64,000 nt of DNA from Rapana venosa (lineage: Eukaryota > Mollusca > Gastropoda > Neogastropoda > Muricidae): assembly GCA_028751875.1 (NCBI GenBank), contig CM054135.1, forward strand, positions 67,739,747 to 67,803,746, in the 5' to 3' direction. The first letter of the stretch is position 1. Every line of letters begins with the position of its first letter. The notes under the pieces were generated by a model that was not told the origin of the DNA, ran no database searches, and saw only the letters and a list, made by a program, of their open reading frames with translations. Both the position numbers and the translations under genes were made by a program. Shown here one piece after another: positions 24,701-39,638 of the stretch.

Positions 24701-26917
24701 ATAAGATAAGCATGGAGTGTGGGATAGTCTGGTGGTTAGAGTACTGTACTCACAATCTGACGGCCCGGGATTCATCCCAGGTTTGAGCTACCACCAAGTT
24801 GCCTGTTCAAGGGTATTTGTCCCCTAGAGTTAACATCAGTGCTGACTCCACTCCCCCAAAAGTCCTTTGGATGAGACTATAAGCTGAGGCCCCTTATGCA
24901 AATGCATACAGAACATCTAGCGCATCCATTAAAACCCATTACTATTTTTTTGAAGAGTAGGCTGTTGTGTGCCAGTGGGAACAGATGACAAATTTTAAAA
25001 AGGCATGCACACTGGTGTCATGTTTAGACATCACCCCTGAAGGCAGAATGCAGCTACCTTAATGGTGGGCAAAAACAGTTGCATATGCAAAATCTCACCA
25101 TTGGTGAACTTCGGTACTCTAGCCGAGGAGCACACAATGAATAAATAAATAGATAAGTAAATACAAATAGGATAAGCACAGCATGATGACTGGTGACAGA
25201 GCAAGTCCCTGCCCTCGCTGAGCACTCAGGACAGTGTCAGTCAGGAGGCGGTGGCTGTGCCTCCGCCCAAAGTGGAGCGCCAAACCACCAACACCTCCAC
25301 ACCCTCACGGCTGGTCTTCTACCCCAAACCCATCCCTCCGCCACAAGTCTTGCCCATCACTCGCACGGTTTGTTATGGGGTTTTTTCTTTTATATATGTG
25401 TTGTTGTTGACTGTTTATATATTTACAAGTAGGCGATAATCATAAGGTGTATGTATTTGCAGTGTGTATTTGTGCATGTGTGTGATTATGTGTGTGTGTG
25501 TGTGAGGTGTGTGTGTCTGTGTGCATGTGCACATGTGGGTGGGTACATGGGTGGGTAGGTGTGTAAATGTGATAAAGAATAACTGAAAGGATTTTTTTTT
25601 CACCACAAAGCTACTCTTCTCATGATACTCATTCAAACTTACCACCACAGCCACACCTATGCTTGTTCTATAATACTTTAGAATTGCTAACTGATAAATC
25701 ACTATTATGCATATAATCCATTCAGATATATGATTTTTCTGAAGTCCAAATTGGCTACCTAAATGGGGGGGGGGGGGGGGGATAGGCAGGGAATGGTTGC
25801 CTATGCAAAAATCTTACCATTGGTGAACCTCGGAGCTCTAACCAAGGAACAAACAAAACCCCCAAAAATTATCAAAATACTTAAGTATACATTTTCTGGT
25901 TCATTTTTCAGAGTCTGAACAAGGAGTTCCCACGATTCGCCAGCTCCTTCGCAGAGCCAGACCCTGAGTCGCGGACCCCAGCAGAGCGCATTGTTGACCA
26001 GCGTAACCTGATGGAGGAAACCAAGCTAGTGCTCTATAGGCAAAAGCCCAAACCAGACACCCCTGGGCCCAGCTCCATGGAGCGACGATTCCGCAAGATG
26101 ATCGAGAGAGATTCATCCCAGAGCCAGAAATCCTCGGCGTAAGTTGTAAAGTAATGGTTGTGTGGAGAGGTGAATGTAAAGGGAAGAAACCTTTACACAT
26201 GGAACATGAGTGTGTGTGCATCTGCTTATGTGTATGGTGTCTGTATGTGAGACTTTATGTGTGAGTATACGGTGTAGAAGTATAAACTCGTGTATGTGTG
26301 CACACACGCGCGCGCACACACACATACACACACACACTTGCAATCACAAGACTGAACATATGGATTTTAGTGCCTGTGCCCAATAAAATTAACGAGGAGC
26401 TAAATTTTCTTCTTTTCTTTCTTTTTTTTTTTTGTCTTGTTATTTAAAGGCTTTCGGACATTTTTGTAATGACTCTGTTGAAATTTTTTTCTTTAGGTTA
26501 TGTGGCTGATGAAAATAATAGTATTCCTAACTGTATCATGGATGGGCTCCTGTCCTATACTGCAGTGTGCCACCAGAGTATTTTCACATAAAAATCAAGA
26601 GGCAAAACATAATTCTTTTTCCTGGGCTTTTTAGAATCAAACTAAAAGCCATTGGAATGTGAGTTCATCACCACTTGAACTGGAATATGGTTGTTGTTTT
26701 TTTTTCATATTTGAATTGTGGGTTTAGGACGAAACCATGTGTACCATCTTAAGATACCCAGGTGAGAAAAAACATTATTATTTTATCATTTGATCATTTT
26801 GATTTGTGTGTGTGTGTGTGTGTGTGCAGAAAGAAGGTTCGGTCACAGTTCAAGATGGCAGCAGCTCTTTCCACCATGCAATCAAGTGAGTAAAATATTA
26901 TCAGTTGAAAGACTTGA

Positions 26918-26960
<43 letters not shown>

Positions 26961-29900
26961 GGTGGTGATGTCTAATGCCAAGTTTCATTATAAAATGATG
27001 CAGACTTTGTTTGGCACATACTCAAAAGTTACCGGCAAAAAACCTACAAAAAACCCAAACAAAACAAAAACAAAAGTTACCGGCACCTAAAAAGACAGAC
27101 ATGATCAAACTTTATGTTTCAAAGAGATTTTCTGGAAATGAGCTAATCAATGATTCAAATGGTTGAATTCTTCTTTTCCAAGAATTTTTTTTTCTTAATT
27201 GTGAATATTTTACTGAGATGTGTGTGAGCATGTGTGTGTGTGCCTCTGTGTGTATGTGTGTGTGTGTGATATATACTTGCATATGTGTATGCATATAGGC
27301 ATGGTCATATATGAATAATAAAAGTAAAAGTATGTTCTTTCGAGCCAGAAGGCCCATAGAGCTGGAGCTTATCCCGGTTTCTGTAGCGTTAAGCGAATTG
27401 ATGGTTTTTCACCACCCCTGTGACAGGACGCTAGTCTGTCGCCAGATACTTCCCCAGCAGAGCTGGTACCCACTTGTACACCTGGGTGGAGTGAGGAAAA
27501 TAGGAGTAAAGTGTCTTTCCCAAGGGCACAACACCAAGCCGAGTGGGGATTGAACCCGCGACCTCTGGATCACGAGTTGACCGCCTAAACCACTCGACCA
27601 CGGTGCCTCCTATATGAATAATTGGGCATCAATATTTTTCTTTACATTTCTACATTATTATCATCAAAATATTTTTCTATCTCTATATTATCGATGTCTC
27701 CATTTCAGCTGTTGGCACGTGGAAACAAATCAAGCCCCGGTCTCGAGGCAAAGAGTATCAAGGCTTGAGATGGGAAAGAGTAAAGGTATGGTCTGGCTTC
27801 TGATGTTCTCTTTTCTTTTGATCATGTTATTCAACAAATGAGCTTGAGATAAAAACTAAGTGTAGTTGTTTCCTAGTTTGTTGGGGTTTTTGGTGTGTCT
27901 GTTTGTTTTTGTTTTCTTTGGTTGTATTTGTTTGTTTTTGGTGGGGGGGGGGGGGTTGGGGGGGGGGTAGGTAAGTTGGTGGCTGTTTTGTTTTAGGTTA
28001 AATCAAAGGATAATAGTCTCTTGCAGTTTAAAAAAAAAAACCAAAACAAAAAATAACAAAACCTGACCAAACAAAACGGTATTTTTAACACTATCCCTAT
28101 GTTAAGTGAGAGAACCCCTCTTTCCCAGTACACGTGCAACGTGCGCATTTGTTTGCTACCGTAACCCATTAGTGGGTGATACGGAGGGAAGGGCTAGTAG
28201 ATGGTTGGTTATCCTATAGCAGGTTACCCATAGGAAAAGGCTAATGGCTGTCAGCTGTGTCTCAGTCTTTTTAGTCACCTTCAAAGACAAAGCTTTTTTT
28301 TTTTAGTTGTTATTGTTTGGCTAGAGCCCCAAAGACTTCAAAGTGATTGAAGATAAACATTGTTGAAGAAGAAAGAGCACCAAAATCAACTAATTCCAAG
28401 GCTTTTCTGTCAAGATTTACTGATTTATTTTGCTATAGATGTCTGTTTTCAACAATTTGGTAAGGAATGTGTGAGCATGTTGGGATTGATGGATATAAAA
28501 GTGAATGGGGTGTATGTTCCTATGAGTGTGTGTTTGTGTAAATTGTTATGATTATGTGTAAAGTTTGTGTTGGTGGATTATGTTTTTATGTGTTTCTGTG
28601 TTCCAGACAATTGTCCATCAGAACTTAAATTCAGAAAGAGTGGAAGAAAGAATTGATGCTGCAAAGGTAGGTTTGTAAAGTAATATTTTTGTTGTTGTTG
28701 CTGTTCTTTTTTGTTGAGAATAGTGATAAAGGAATTTAACTGAAATGTAATCAACAATATATTATTGTGTGATGTGCATGTAGGCATGTGTGTGTGTGCA
28801 TGTGCACGCATACATGCTTAACCAGTGGGTGTTTTTTTATGACAGTGATTATGACAAGGAGAAGGATGATAATAATGATAAAAAGTTGAAGAAAATTAAT
28901 AATAATACTGGTAATGATGGTTACATCAGTAAAAAAACATTGTTTACATTCAATTTGACTGATCAAATAATAAGAACCCCCCCCAGCAACTTTATCTCCA
29001 TTCACAGCCGTGTTCGATGGTAAGCTTAGTATTGTGAGCAAAGTCTGCTGGCTTCCTTGGCAGTCCCTACAGCTTCTCTTCCAGATCCCCAACAGGTGAT
29101 CCAGCTTCCTGCTGCTCAGGGTGTCAGGGGAGGGGGGGGGGTGGGGGCAGGCCTCAGCCTGGGGAACATGGTCTGTGAAGGTGTGGGGCCGAGCCTCTGG
29201 GCTGTGTCAGAGGTCTTCAGCATGAACAGAGGAGAGAGAAAGAGAAGGATGGCTGGGTCCTGTTCTCTGCTGAAGATGAGGATGACTTGTTGTGCCTTGT
29301 TCACCAGCTAGATGCTGTCTGTCCCCTTCAGGCTGTCTCTTTTAATAATGCTTCTGTGTGCTCTTTAAGTGTGTGTATGTAAGGTTTTGACTTCTTCTTG
29401 TGACAGTTGGTAGAGTTACTGCTGCAATAACAAGTAAACCCAGTACAACAGAAGTAGTGTAACCACAACACAGCCATCGGTATCAGCAACAAAAAGGACA
29501 AAATGTTTTGTTCTTAGAAATATCGCCTTCTCCTAATCAAATATGGAGCTTTAGCCATGAGAATTATTTCCATCACTTTGAAACACCTTTTAAAAAAAAG
29601 ATAATTGCTAATCAGAAATTTGTTTATGCTGGCAGCAACTGGGTCTGTTGAGGTGTGGAGACACGATGGTGTTCTATGCTCTGAAGGAACGCGTTCACCG
29701 GGACGTTGACCAGCGCGTACGCTATGAAGCTACCAAAGCTCTCATTATGATTGGTAAGAAGGCTTCAGTGTTAAAATGTTTGATGTGCATGCATTATGAG
29801 AGCTGTTACTTTGGGAAAAAAAACAAACAAATGACCCAGCAGAGCATGCGTTGTGCAAAGCACGCTGAAAGAAGATTTGGCCTGATCCCATCTCAGTGGC

Positions 29901-32206
29901 CAGGAAGCTTTATTGTGACTTGGAGGACTGTAGTGTACTTGTCCTTTATTACAAAGACAGAGATGTCCATCCAATGAACCCAAAAGGAAAAGAAAGAGAA
30001 ACAAATCCCAAACTTAGACTATCAGTGAGTGACGCATTCCTTCACATGTTCACTAAGTTTCACATTGGTGATTCTGCAATGTGCCAGTGCAGCACTTTGA
30101 CCATGACAGTGGAACACTTCCTCTAGATCTGTCTTAAAACACCAAAACCTGAGGGCAGATATCTGGCCCATTGACCTGCTGATGAGGGACAAGCTCTTTG
30201 GATGCCTAGAGGGCCTTCAGTGTGCCATGGCAATTGTCAGGGCCTTCAGAGTTGCTGTATGAGCATTCAATAAAGAAGAAGTGAGACATTGAGGAAAGAA
30301 GATATAGCGAAGTATTCAGCATGTTATTTTTTGAGTGGTAGAGAATGCAGTGTCAAGCATGTGGTGAGGTATTGGGTGTTGCTGCTGTTGTACAGGGTGT
30401 TGGGAGGATGAGGTGTTGAGGGTGGTCCTGAAGTACCTGGTGCTGGGCAACTCGGAGATGCGCAGTGACCTCATCAACACTCTGATTGAGGGCAAGAACG
30501 TCATGTATGTCGACAAGGTAGGTGGATACCCACAGGAGTTTATGTCAGTATACGAGTATAAGAGATCAGATCTGTGAGAATAGGAAAGTTATTGGTTTGT
30601 TACGTATTGATGGAATTTTAGATAATGGCTCAAAACATTGGTCACAATGAAGAAAAGGTAGATACCTTAAAAACAAAGATCCTTGGAAGTGTGTTTTACT
30701 TTTTTTTTAAGTAGTAGTAGTATGTTCTTTCGAGCCAGAAGGCCCATAGAGCCGGAGCTTATCCCGGTTTCTGTAGCGTTAAGCGAACTGATGGTTTTTC
30801 ACCACCCCTGTGACAGGACGCTAGTCTGTCGCCAGATACTTCCCCAGCAGAGCTGGTACCCACTTGTACACCTGGGTGGAGTGAGGAAAATAGGAGTAAA
30901 GTGTCTTTCCCAAGGACACAACACCGACTTTTTTTTAAACTTAAAGTAATTTTATGAAATATGCTTATACTTTCATTTTATTTTCAAAATTGTTTTATTT
31001 CAGCTTCAAGATACTTTTTACTTGCATTTGGTATGTACTCATGTGTGCTGCATTTCTCCTATGTACACAACATTTTTGTGTTCAAATAATAACAGATGAA
31101 GGCTAAACCATGCATAAGGTAAGGCCGATATACAGTTTTCAAGACACACCTGTAATGATGATCACTAATGGAGTTGTTTATTAACACAACTCTTAAGACT
31201 GAAGCCTCGTGTTTTCAGTCCATCCCTACATTCCTGGAGCTGGTGAAGGTGCTGAGTCACTTCTGTCGCAACCCTGACCCTGAGGACCAGATCGCCTTCA
31301 ACTCTGCCGTGCTGCTGGGCCGTCTGTGTGTCAGGGACGCCAGCGCTGAAGCCAGGCTGCTCCAGTCCCTCAGGGATTCCTCTGACACCCACATCAAGGC
31401 TAAGGTAACTTTTCACCTGGTTGTTACTGCTGTTTTTCTGTTCTGCCCTATTTCCCCACTACTCAGAGTCTGCTATGTACATTGCCGTTCTTTGTATGTT
31501 AATGATTGAACTTTCTTACTGTTTAGAGTGCTTGATAGTTTGTAGAACAGACATTGAGATGAGATACACGAAGATACATGACCTTTGCTATGACATGATG
31601 GTGACATGCTTTCAGGCCCTGGAAATCCTGGTGAAGCAACTGAACAAGATTGACGCCATGATTGTGGATCACCTGATGACTCTGCTGAGGAACTCACCTG
31701 TATGGAAGTACCGTGTCCTGGCAACCAAACTGCTCATTTCATTGGGTAATACACACAGCAACAGATTTGTCATCTCACACAAATCATGCAGATTATACAA
31801 GAATCTTGTGATAATTTTCACTCAGGTCATATCCACCTGGCCTGTTCAGACAGCAGGAATCAGGGAATGAATCAGTGAAGTTGATTTGAATACATGACAT
31901 TACATAGTCCATAGTTTTCTTGACTGTAGGGGTGCAGTCCATGTCTTGGAAACCAGCCCTCTCCACCTTTTTTCATCCAGCCCTCAAAAAGGGAAAAAAG
32001 TATTACTATGTAATCCTGTTTCTGGAAACTGTCCCTCGTTATGTCTGTCTGTCTGTCTGTCTGTATGTCTATCTGTCTGTCTCTGTCTGTCTCCCCCCTC
32101 TCTCTCTCTCATCATCATCTTCATCGCTGTCATTTTTGTTGTCACCATCATCATCATCGGCACTGCCATCATTGTTACTACCCTGCATAGTAGAACATCA
32201 TTTTCT

Positions 32207-32243
<37 letters not shown>

Positions 32244-35200
32244 GCTGCTGCTGCGACAATAGAAACAACATTACTACCTTCTTGTTCTTGATGTATTTGT
32301 TTATTCTTGGTGTATTTTCTCTTTTGTCATTTCCTTTACTCTTTTCCTTTCCATATTTTTTTTCTTTCAAACATATTGCTTGGGCTTTGGTGTTAAAACT
32401 TTTTTCCCCCTTTTTGAGGGCTGGATGAAAAAAAAGTCATTGTACTTAATCCACTACCCTCTTTAAATAAAATTTTGTATTTCATATTTCTTCTGCCCTC
32501 TGCCTCTCACAGTGCTTCACTCAGCCTCATGCGTGTCCAGTCTGAGAGGGATTTGATTTCTGGTGAGAAAACTCATTTGACTTACTATAGAAAGCTAAAA
32601 ACTACAAGGAGTGGAGGAAGCTGGTTGCAAAATCTTTAGCAGTGCCCCAATGATCTGCTAGACTATGGGATAGGTGAAGAGGAAACATGCATATGTATTT
32701 GCAAGAAGAAGTGTGTGATTTGGACTGCTGTTTCTTCTGTTATTTGCCATTGTCTGTAGGGCTGATGTATATTGGGCACACCTTTTTCAAACCTTGAATA
32801 GGTACTTAGTTAACAGTTATGTTTGGTGCTCCTCATAACAAATGTGAGCATTCAATAGTTACATTGTATCTTTGTGCTAAAACCATGGAAGTTGGGGTTT
32901 TTTTAATATACTTTGGTCAAGAGAATTATTTTGTGTGTGTGTTGTGTGTGTACACAGGTCCCAGACAGAAATTGGTTTTGGACAAACAAGACGAGATTTA
33001 TGGAATATTGACAAAGCGCTTGTGGGATGATCCTAGCAGTGTGAGTATTACTTTGCCTATATTTATTTACATATGTGCACATAAACACAAACACACATGT
33101 ACATACATGCACATACACATACATTCTGAACAAAAGAATAGATAGAAAAAGAACAAATGATGTACACACACACTCACACACGCATGCACACACGCATGCT
33201 CACACACACATACACACACACACATACATTAACTTATACATGTGCATTATGCAAGTTTATACAGGATACATCCATTCTTTGATCCATCAACCAGTATCAT
33301 AAGATACATATCATACAGCTTGTGTAATCCAGGCAGACAACAACATAAAAGTCTTCTTAAAGCTGTCCACTTAAATTTGGAATCTTTCGCAAAGCCCTCT
33401 TACAGAACTTGCTTTTATTTATGGAAGTTTTTGTGAATAATGTAAAGCTGTACAGTCACAGAGAATGGTACTGATGTAGGTGGGGGATCTTGCTTTTGCA
33501 CATTCCCCAGCTCAACACCTTTGGGCTCACCCAGAATATGCACTCCAACTCACTCATCCCACCTTGGAATCACTGTGAGAATGTAGGCACACGCAGGATG
33601 AAAAATTAGCATGTATGACTCTTTTCCAACTATTTCACCACATAGGCAGCCATGCCCTGATCTCAGAGGATTTCTTTCTCCTGTTAAAGGAGAGTGCAGG
33701 TTGTTATGCTCAGAGCTTGTCATGACTGAAGGCCATCTCAGCATAACCTCTCAACACAACATCTCAGCCAATCAACTGGTTGGTACAAGCCTAGGCGCTT
33801 CTTTGCAAAGCTTTTGGTCAGGGGTGGTGGAGTGACTGTTGCTATTTCTCCTCAGGAGGTGCGTCTGTCTGCTGCCAAAACCCTCACAGCTCTGGGGATG
33901 TTTTCACGTGCCTGTGAAGCAGTGGAAAAGTGAGTGGACACTTCTCATGTCGATTTCTTTTTTTTTTTTAGTGATTGTAGTTTTGTACACTTAGGCAGTT
34001 GATAAAGACAGCTTTTGGTGTGGGTTGTTGCTGACAAGAGCATAATAGAAGAGAAAGCAGCAACATCAAGAGCACCCTCGCCATTACCTATACTGAGGGA
34101 AGAAGTGGAAGAAGCCATCCGCAGCTTACCAGTAGGAAAGTTCCCCAGGAGCAGACAATATACCAGCAGAGCTGCTCAAGCATGGTGGCGAAACAGTCAT
34201 CACATATGTTACAGCTATCTGTCAGAAGATTTGGGAGACAAAACAGTGGCCAACAGAATGGACACAATCACTCATCATACCCCTGCCCAAGAAGGGGAAT
34301 TTACGCCAATGCCAAAACTATAGAACGATCAGCCTCATCAGCCACGCCAGCAAGATCATGCTCAAAGTTATTTTGAATCGACTCAAGAAGGAGGCAGAAG
34401 AACACCTTGCAGAGGAACAAGCTGGGTTCAGGGCAGGCAGGAGCACAATCGAACAGATTTTTAACTGCCACATCATGATGGAAAAACATCTTCAACATCA
34501 GAGAGAGACCTGTTCCACAACTTCATCGACTTCAAGAAGGCTTTTGACAGAGTATGGCACGAAGGCCTGTGGCAGGTCCTCAGAATGTTTGGCATTGAAG
34601 GACTAGTGCAAACCATTCAAGCACTATACAACACTGCAAGCAGTGCAGTCCTTCTGAACAATCAGGTCGGAGACTACTTCAAAACCACAGTTGGGGTCCG
34701 ACAAGGATGCCTGTTATCTCCAGTCCTGTTCAATCTGTTCTTGGAAAACATCATGAGAGAGACCCTCCATGACTTCCACCCTACCATCTCCATTGGCGGC
34801 AGACCCCTCAACAACTTACGGTTTGCCGATGACATTGACCTCATGGGCGGAAGTAACACAGAGCTGCAAGATCTTACGACCAGACTTGAGAACAGAGCTG
34901 GAGCATATGGGATGGAGGTGAGCTCGGAGGAAAAGTAAAAGTACTTGTGAACAGCACGAGCAATGCCACCGCTAAAATTTACATGAACGGCCAAAAACTG
35001 GAGGAGGTAGACGTTTTTTAAATACCTCGGCGCTACACTCACAAAGGACGGGCGATCGACGACAGAAATCAAAGTCAAAATAGCCATGGCAACATCTTCC
35101 ATGACAAAACTCACCACCATATGGAAAAGTAAAGAATCAGTTTCCCAATCAAACTAAAGCTCTACAAAGCCCTAATTCAGTCGATCCTGCTGTACGGAAG

Positions 35201-38200
35201 TGAAACCTGGACATTGACTGCTGAAACAGCAAAGCGAACCCAGTCATTCGAAACAAAAATCCCATAGAAAACTACTGGGCATATCCTGGAGAGAACGAAA
35301 GACCAATGAACTTGTCAAGAGTCAAATAACACGGCTGGCAGGTCCACAGGAACCCCTTCTCACCATCGTCAAGAAGAAAAAGCTGACATGGTTCGGCCAC
35401 GTCACCCGCCACAACACTCTGCCCAAAACAGTACTGCTGGGAACACTCGAAGGTGGCAGAAGGAGGGGAAGACAGAACAAGTCATGGATGGACAACATCA
35501 GAGAATGGACCAGGATGAATGACTCGGCACTACTGCGCAGAGCCGAGGACCGAGATGGATGGAGGAGGCTTACCACGGCATTGTCTTTCATGTCTCCCCC
35601 ACGACCGCCAAGGTCACGGGTCTGATGATGATGTTGGTTTTTTTGGGGGGGAGGGTGGTTGTAGGTTTTTTTTGGTTTTTTTTAAAGATATTTCAAAAAT
35701 GTCTGGTTTTAAAGCATATATTGGCATGCTTGACTTTTATTATGAATAATATACAACATTGATTTATGTGGAGAAAGAATGAATATCAGGCACACTCATG
35801 TGCTCATGTATGCACAACTCATAAACACTTCTGCATGCATACACACACACACACACATATGCATACATTCAAACACATGTATGTACATGCATGTATACAT
35901 GCTCTCACACCATTCACTCACTCACACTCTCACTCACACACACACACACATACACTCAGCCACATGTACAGTCACATATGTGTGCTTACGTCCACACATG
36001 TATTATACCCCCAAAGGTGGGTTTATTTTCATCAGTACATGCAGATATCTTTGTGTGAAGACTAGTTCATCCCTCAGTGTTTTATTGAAAAAAATTATGT
36101 GGTTGCTATTTATTCACTTGCTTCTGCTGGTAAATCCACTCAGATTCTTACAAGATGGTTTGATCTTTTCTTGTACAGTCGCTTGGAAGATCCTGACGAA
36201 AAAGTGCGTGCGGAGGCAGTTATTTCTGTGGTGAGTTTTCAGTCATGTGTTCCTTGTGTTCAAGGTGTTTGATTTGATTGTTTGCGGAGTTTGTGTCTGT
36301 ACTGACTGGTCCTTTTGTTTGATTTCTATTGGTCATTAAAAAAAAAAATTCATGAAAGGACAAAGGTGTGTGTGTGTGTGTGTGTGTGTGTGTTCTCTGT
36401 CTGTGTGTGTGTGCATGTGTGTGTGTTCTGTGTGTGTGTGTGTGTGTGTGCATGCATGCAAGCATGCGTATGTGCATGTGTGTGTGTGTGGGTGTGCACT
36501 ACACAGCTCTCAAGTGGTGTCAGGGTGACTGTATGCCTAAAGAAAGACTTTGGTGTTGCAGGGCACCCTGGGTATGAAGAATGAGCGCGTCATCCGACTT
36601 CTGCTGGAAATGTTGGAACTGGACTCCAGTGAATATGTTCGCCTCATGGTAATCATTTCTTATCCGTTTTCCTCTCTCTTAGTCCAGTGGAATTAACCAC
36701 CTGAAAATGAAGTTGTAACATACAATTTAGATGTTGTGTTTTGTTCCACTTTCGGGCATGGGAGATTTCTGTAAAATTCGGATGCTCTTCCCAACGAAAA
36801 AAGATAAAGGGAAAGGTGTTCCCATAACCTGTGCAGACGTTGAGGGTGGGGGGTGGGGCAAGATGTCTAAGACTTCAGCTTCTCTAGGGGCCAGCGTATT
36901 GAGGGCAGTGCCCATCTTCTCTCCCTTGCTGCTTTACCTTCCCTGTCTCTAAAGAGGACAGGTGCCCACTTACAGCTAGGTGAACTGGGGGACTGTAATG
37001 AAGTCAAGGCATGCAGAAGGTCACCCATCCACAAAACAACCATGCTCACCATTGCTTAACTTTAGCTTGGGGAGAGTGAGGTCTCTGACCACTGAGCTAT
37101 CCTGCTCCCTCAAAGGTGGGAAAGGGCATTGCTGAAAATGAGTGTCACTTTTCTGTTATTTTTTTTCTCTTTTCAATGAGTATGCATATTTGTATCCCTG
37201 TGGGAGTGGCTTTTTTCTACAGAATATTGCCAGGGACAACCAACTATCAACCAAGACCACCACACATTGTTTTGTGGATGTAGTTTGGGTTCAGAGAGAG
37301 GTCAGACCTAGGACTTCTCATTTTCTAGATGGTGTCACCTGACAACTGATATTATATGTTGTCCTTAACATGATTCAACAGGAAGTAAGAGAATGTAGAA
37401 AAGAGAAGAGTGTTTGCTTAATCAGATTTGTGTTATAGATTTGATCTGTAATTGATATGGATGTAAACATTTGCTTTAAAATGTGTTTTCAACTTAGATT
37501 ATTTGTACATTCTGTACTTTACATGATCAGAGTTGTGATATATATTGATTTCATATGTAATAGATATGGATATCTTCTTTTACTGATTTATTTTTTCTAC
37601 TCAGATAATCCGAACCTTCTCTACACTGAATCTGGCTGATCGTCGTGTCTTGAGAACACTTCGTGAGCGTGAAAAACTGGAGGGACCTCTGGCAAGGTGA
37701 ACAATTAAGTTTGTGCATACAATTGTGCATGTGCGTGTGTGTGTGTGTCATATGCGTGTGTGTGTGCATGTGTGTGTTGTGTTGTGTGTGTGTTGTGTGT
37801 GTGTGAGTGTGTGTGTGTGTGTATGCATGCATGCACACATGCGTGTGTGTGTCCGTGTGTGTGCCAGTATGTGTGGGTGCTTGTCTGTGCAATAACCACT
37901 GAATCTTCCAGGCTTTTGTACTAAACAAAAAGTGACTAATTAACTGATGTATGCATGTTTAATATCATCCGGATGTGCATGGTTAACACTGCACTGACAT
38001 AATATATAAATGTGTAAAGCTTCAACTTTATCACGTCCATGATTAACATTTCACAGACAAATCATTGTGTGAAGTTAGACACTTTCATTATGGCAGTATA
38101 TATTTTTCTAAAAACAAACCATTTTGAACTTCATTTCAGTACATGTTCTGTATTATTAAAATATTTTATATGATCATGTTCTGCAGTATTCAAAATATAT

Positions 38201-38344
38201 AGAAAGTCAGACTTTTGGTTGGGATCCCTTCAGGTTGCTATGGTGATCAATTTCTATTTTATTCATATATTGCACAGACACACATACAGACACACATACA
38301 GATGCACACACACACACATACACACTCACACATACACACTCACA

Positions 38345-38398
<54 letters not shown>

Positions 38399-38471
38399 AC
38401 ACTCACTCACTCACTCACTCACCTCCACTACCCTCCTCATTACCCACTCACTCATGACCACACCTACACAC

Positions 38472-38506
<35 letters not shown>

Positions 38507-39566
38507 CACACACACACATACATTGCTACATTATTTTCTTTATACTAATTCTGCACAGCCAACTGACCACACTGACATTGTTGTTGTATAATCACTGACC
38601 ACACTGATATTGTTGTTATATAATCACTGACTACACTTATATCGTTGTTATATAATTACTGACCACACTGGTATCGTTGTTATATAATCACTGACCACAC
38701 TGATATCATTGTTATATAATCACTGACCACACTGACATTGTTGTTATATAATCACTGACCACACTGACATTGTTGTTATATAATCACTAATAACACTGAC
38801 ATCATTGTTATATAATCACTGACATTGTTGTTATATAATCACTGACCACACTGACATTATTGTTATATAAATCACTGACCACACTGGCATCATTGTTATG
38901 TAATCACTGACCACACTGACATCAATGTTATATAATCACTGACCACACTGATATCATTGTTATATAATCACTGACCACACTGACATCATTGTTATATAAT
39001 CACTGACCACACTGACATTGTTGTTATATAATCACTAACAACACTGACATTGTTGTTATATAATCACTGACATTGTTATATAATCACTGACCACACTGAC
39101 ATCGCTGTTATATAATCACTGACCACACTGGTATCGTTTTATATAATCACTGACCACCTTTGGTTTGTTACTGACACTGGTACTAATCCTCCTTCCTGCC
39201 TGTGTTTCATGGAAGGGTTCCAAGAGATGTTGTGAAGGTTTGCTTACACTCCTTCTTTGGTTTGCTCCCTGCTTTGTACCGTGCATGTCGCTCAACTCAA
39301 GACGGCCTCTGTGTGTGCCCCTCTGCTTCATTTTTTGTGTGGATAGGGTCTGAATTGGTGATGTTTATGTGTGAGATGGTCTTGAAGTTATAAGGAGTGT
39401 GATTTTCTTTTGTATGGAACTGTATTCTTTTTGGGTTTTTTGGTTGGTTGGTTGTTTTTTTTTTTACTAATCCACTCATTTTTGTGTATATGTGTAATGC
39501 TGTCTTTATTAACTTTTTTTTTAACAGAGTGTGCTGGTCTTTTTTGTGTGGGTGTTTTTCACCTGT

Positions 39567-39638
<72 letters not shown>

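Noticed and set aside
32210..32255. A coding polyglutamine or polyleucine expansion
   Set aside because: The (CTG)n run is not in any exon of the phase-consistent model.
31946..32428. A 160-codon Ser/Leu/Cys-rich frame containing the (CTG)n run
   Set aside because: Low-complexity sequence in intron 19; exons 19 and 20 join in phase without it.
38562..39160. Regular direct repeats that might suggest a CRISPR array
   Set aside because: There are no unique spacers between repeats, the units are directly contiguous, and the genome is eukaryotic. The same applies to the arrays at 55290 and 58534.
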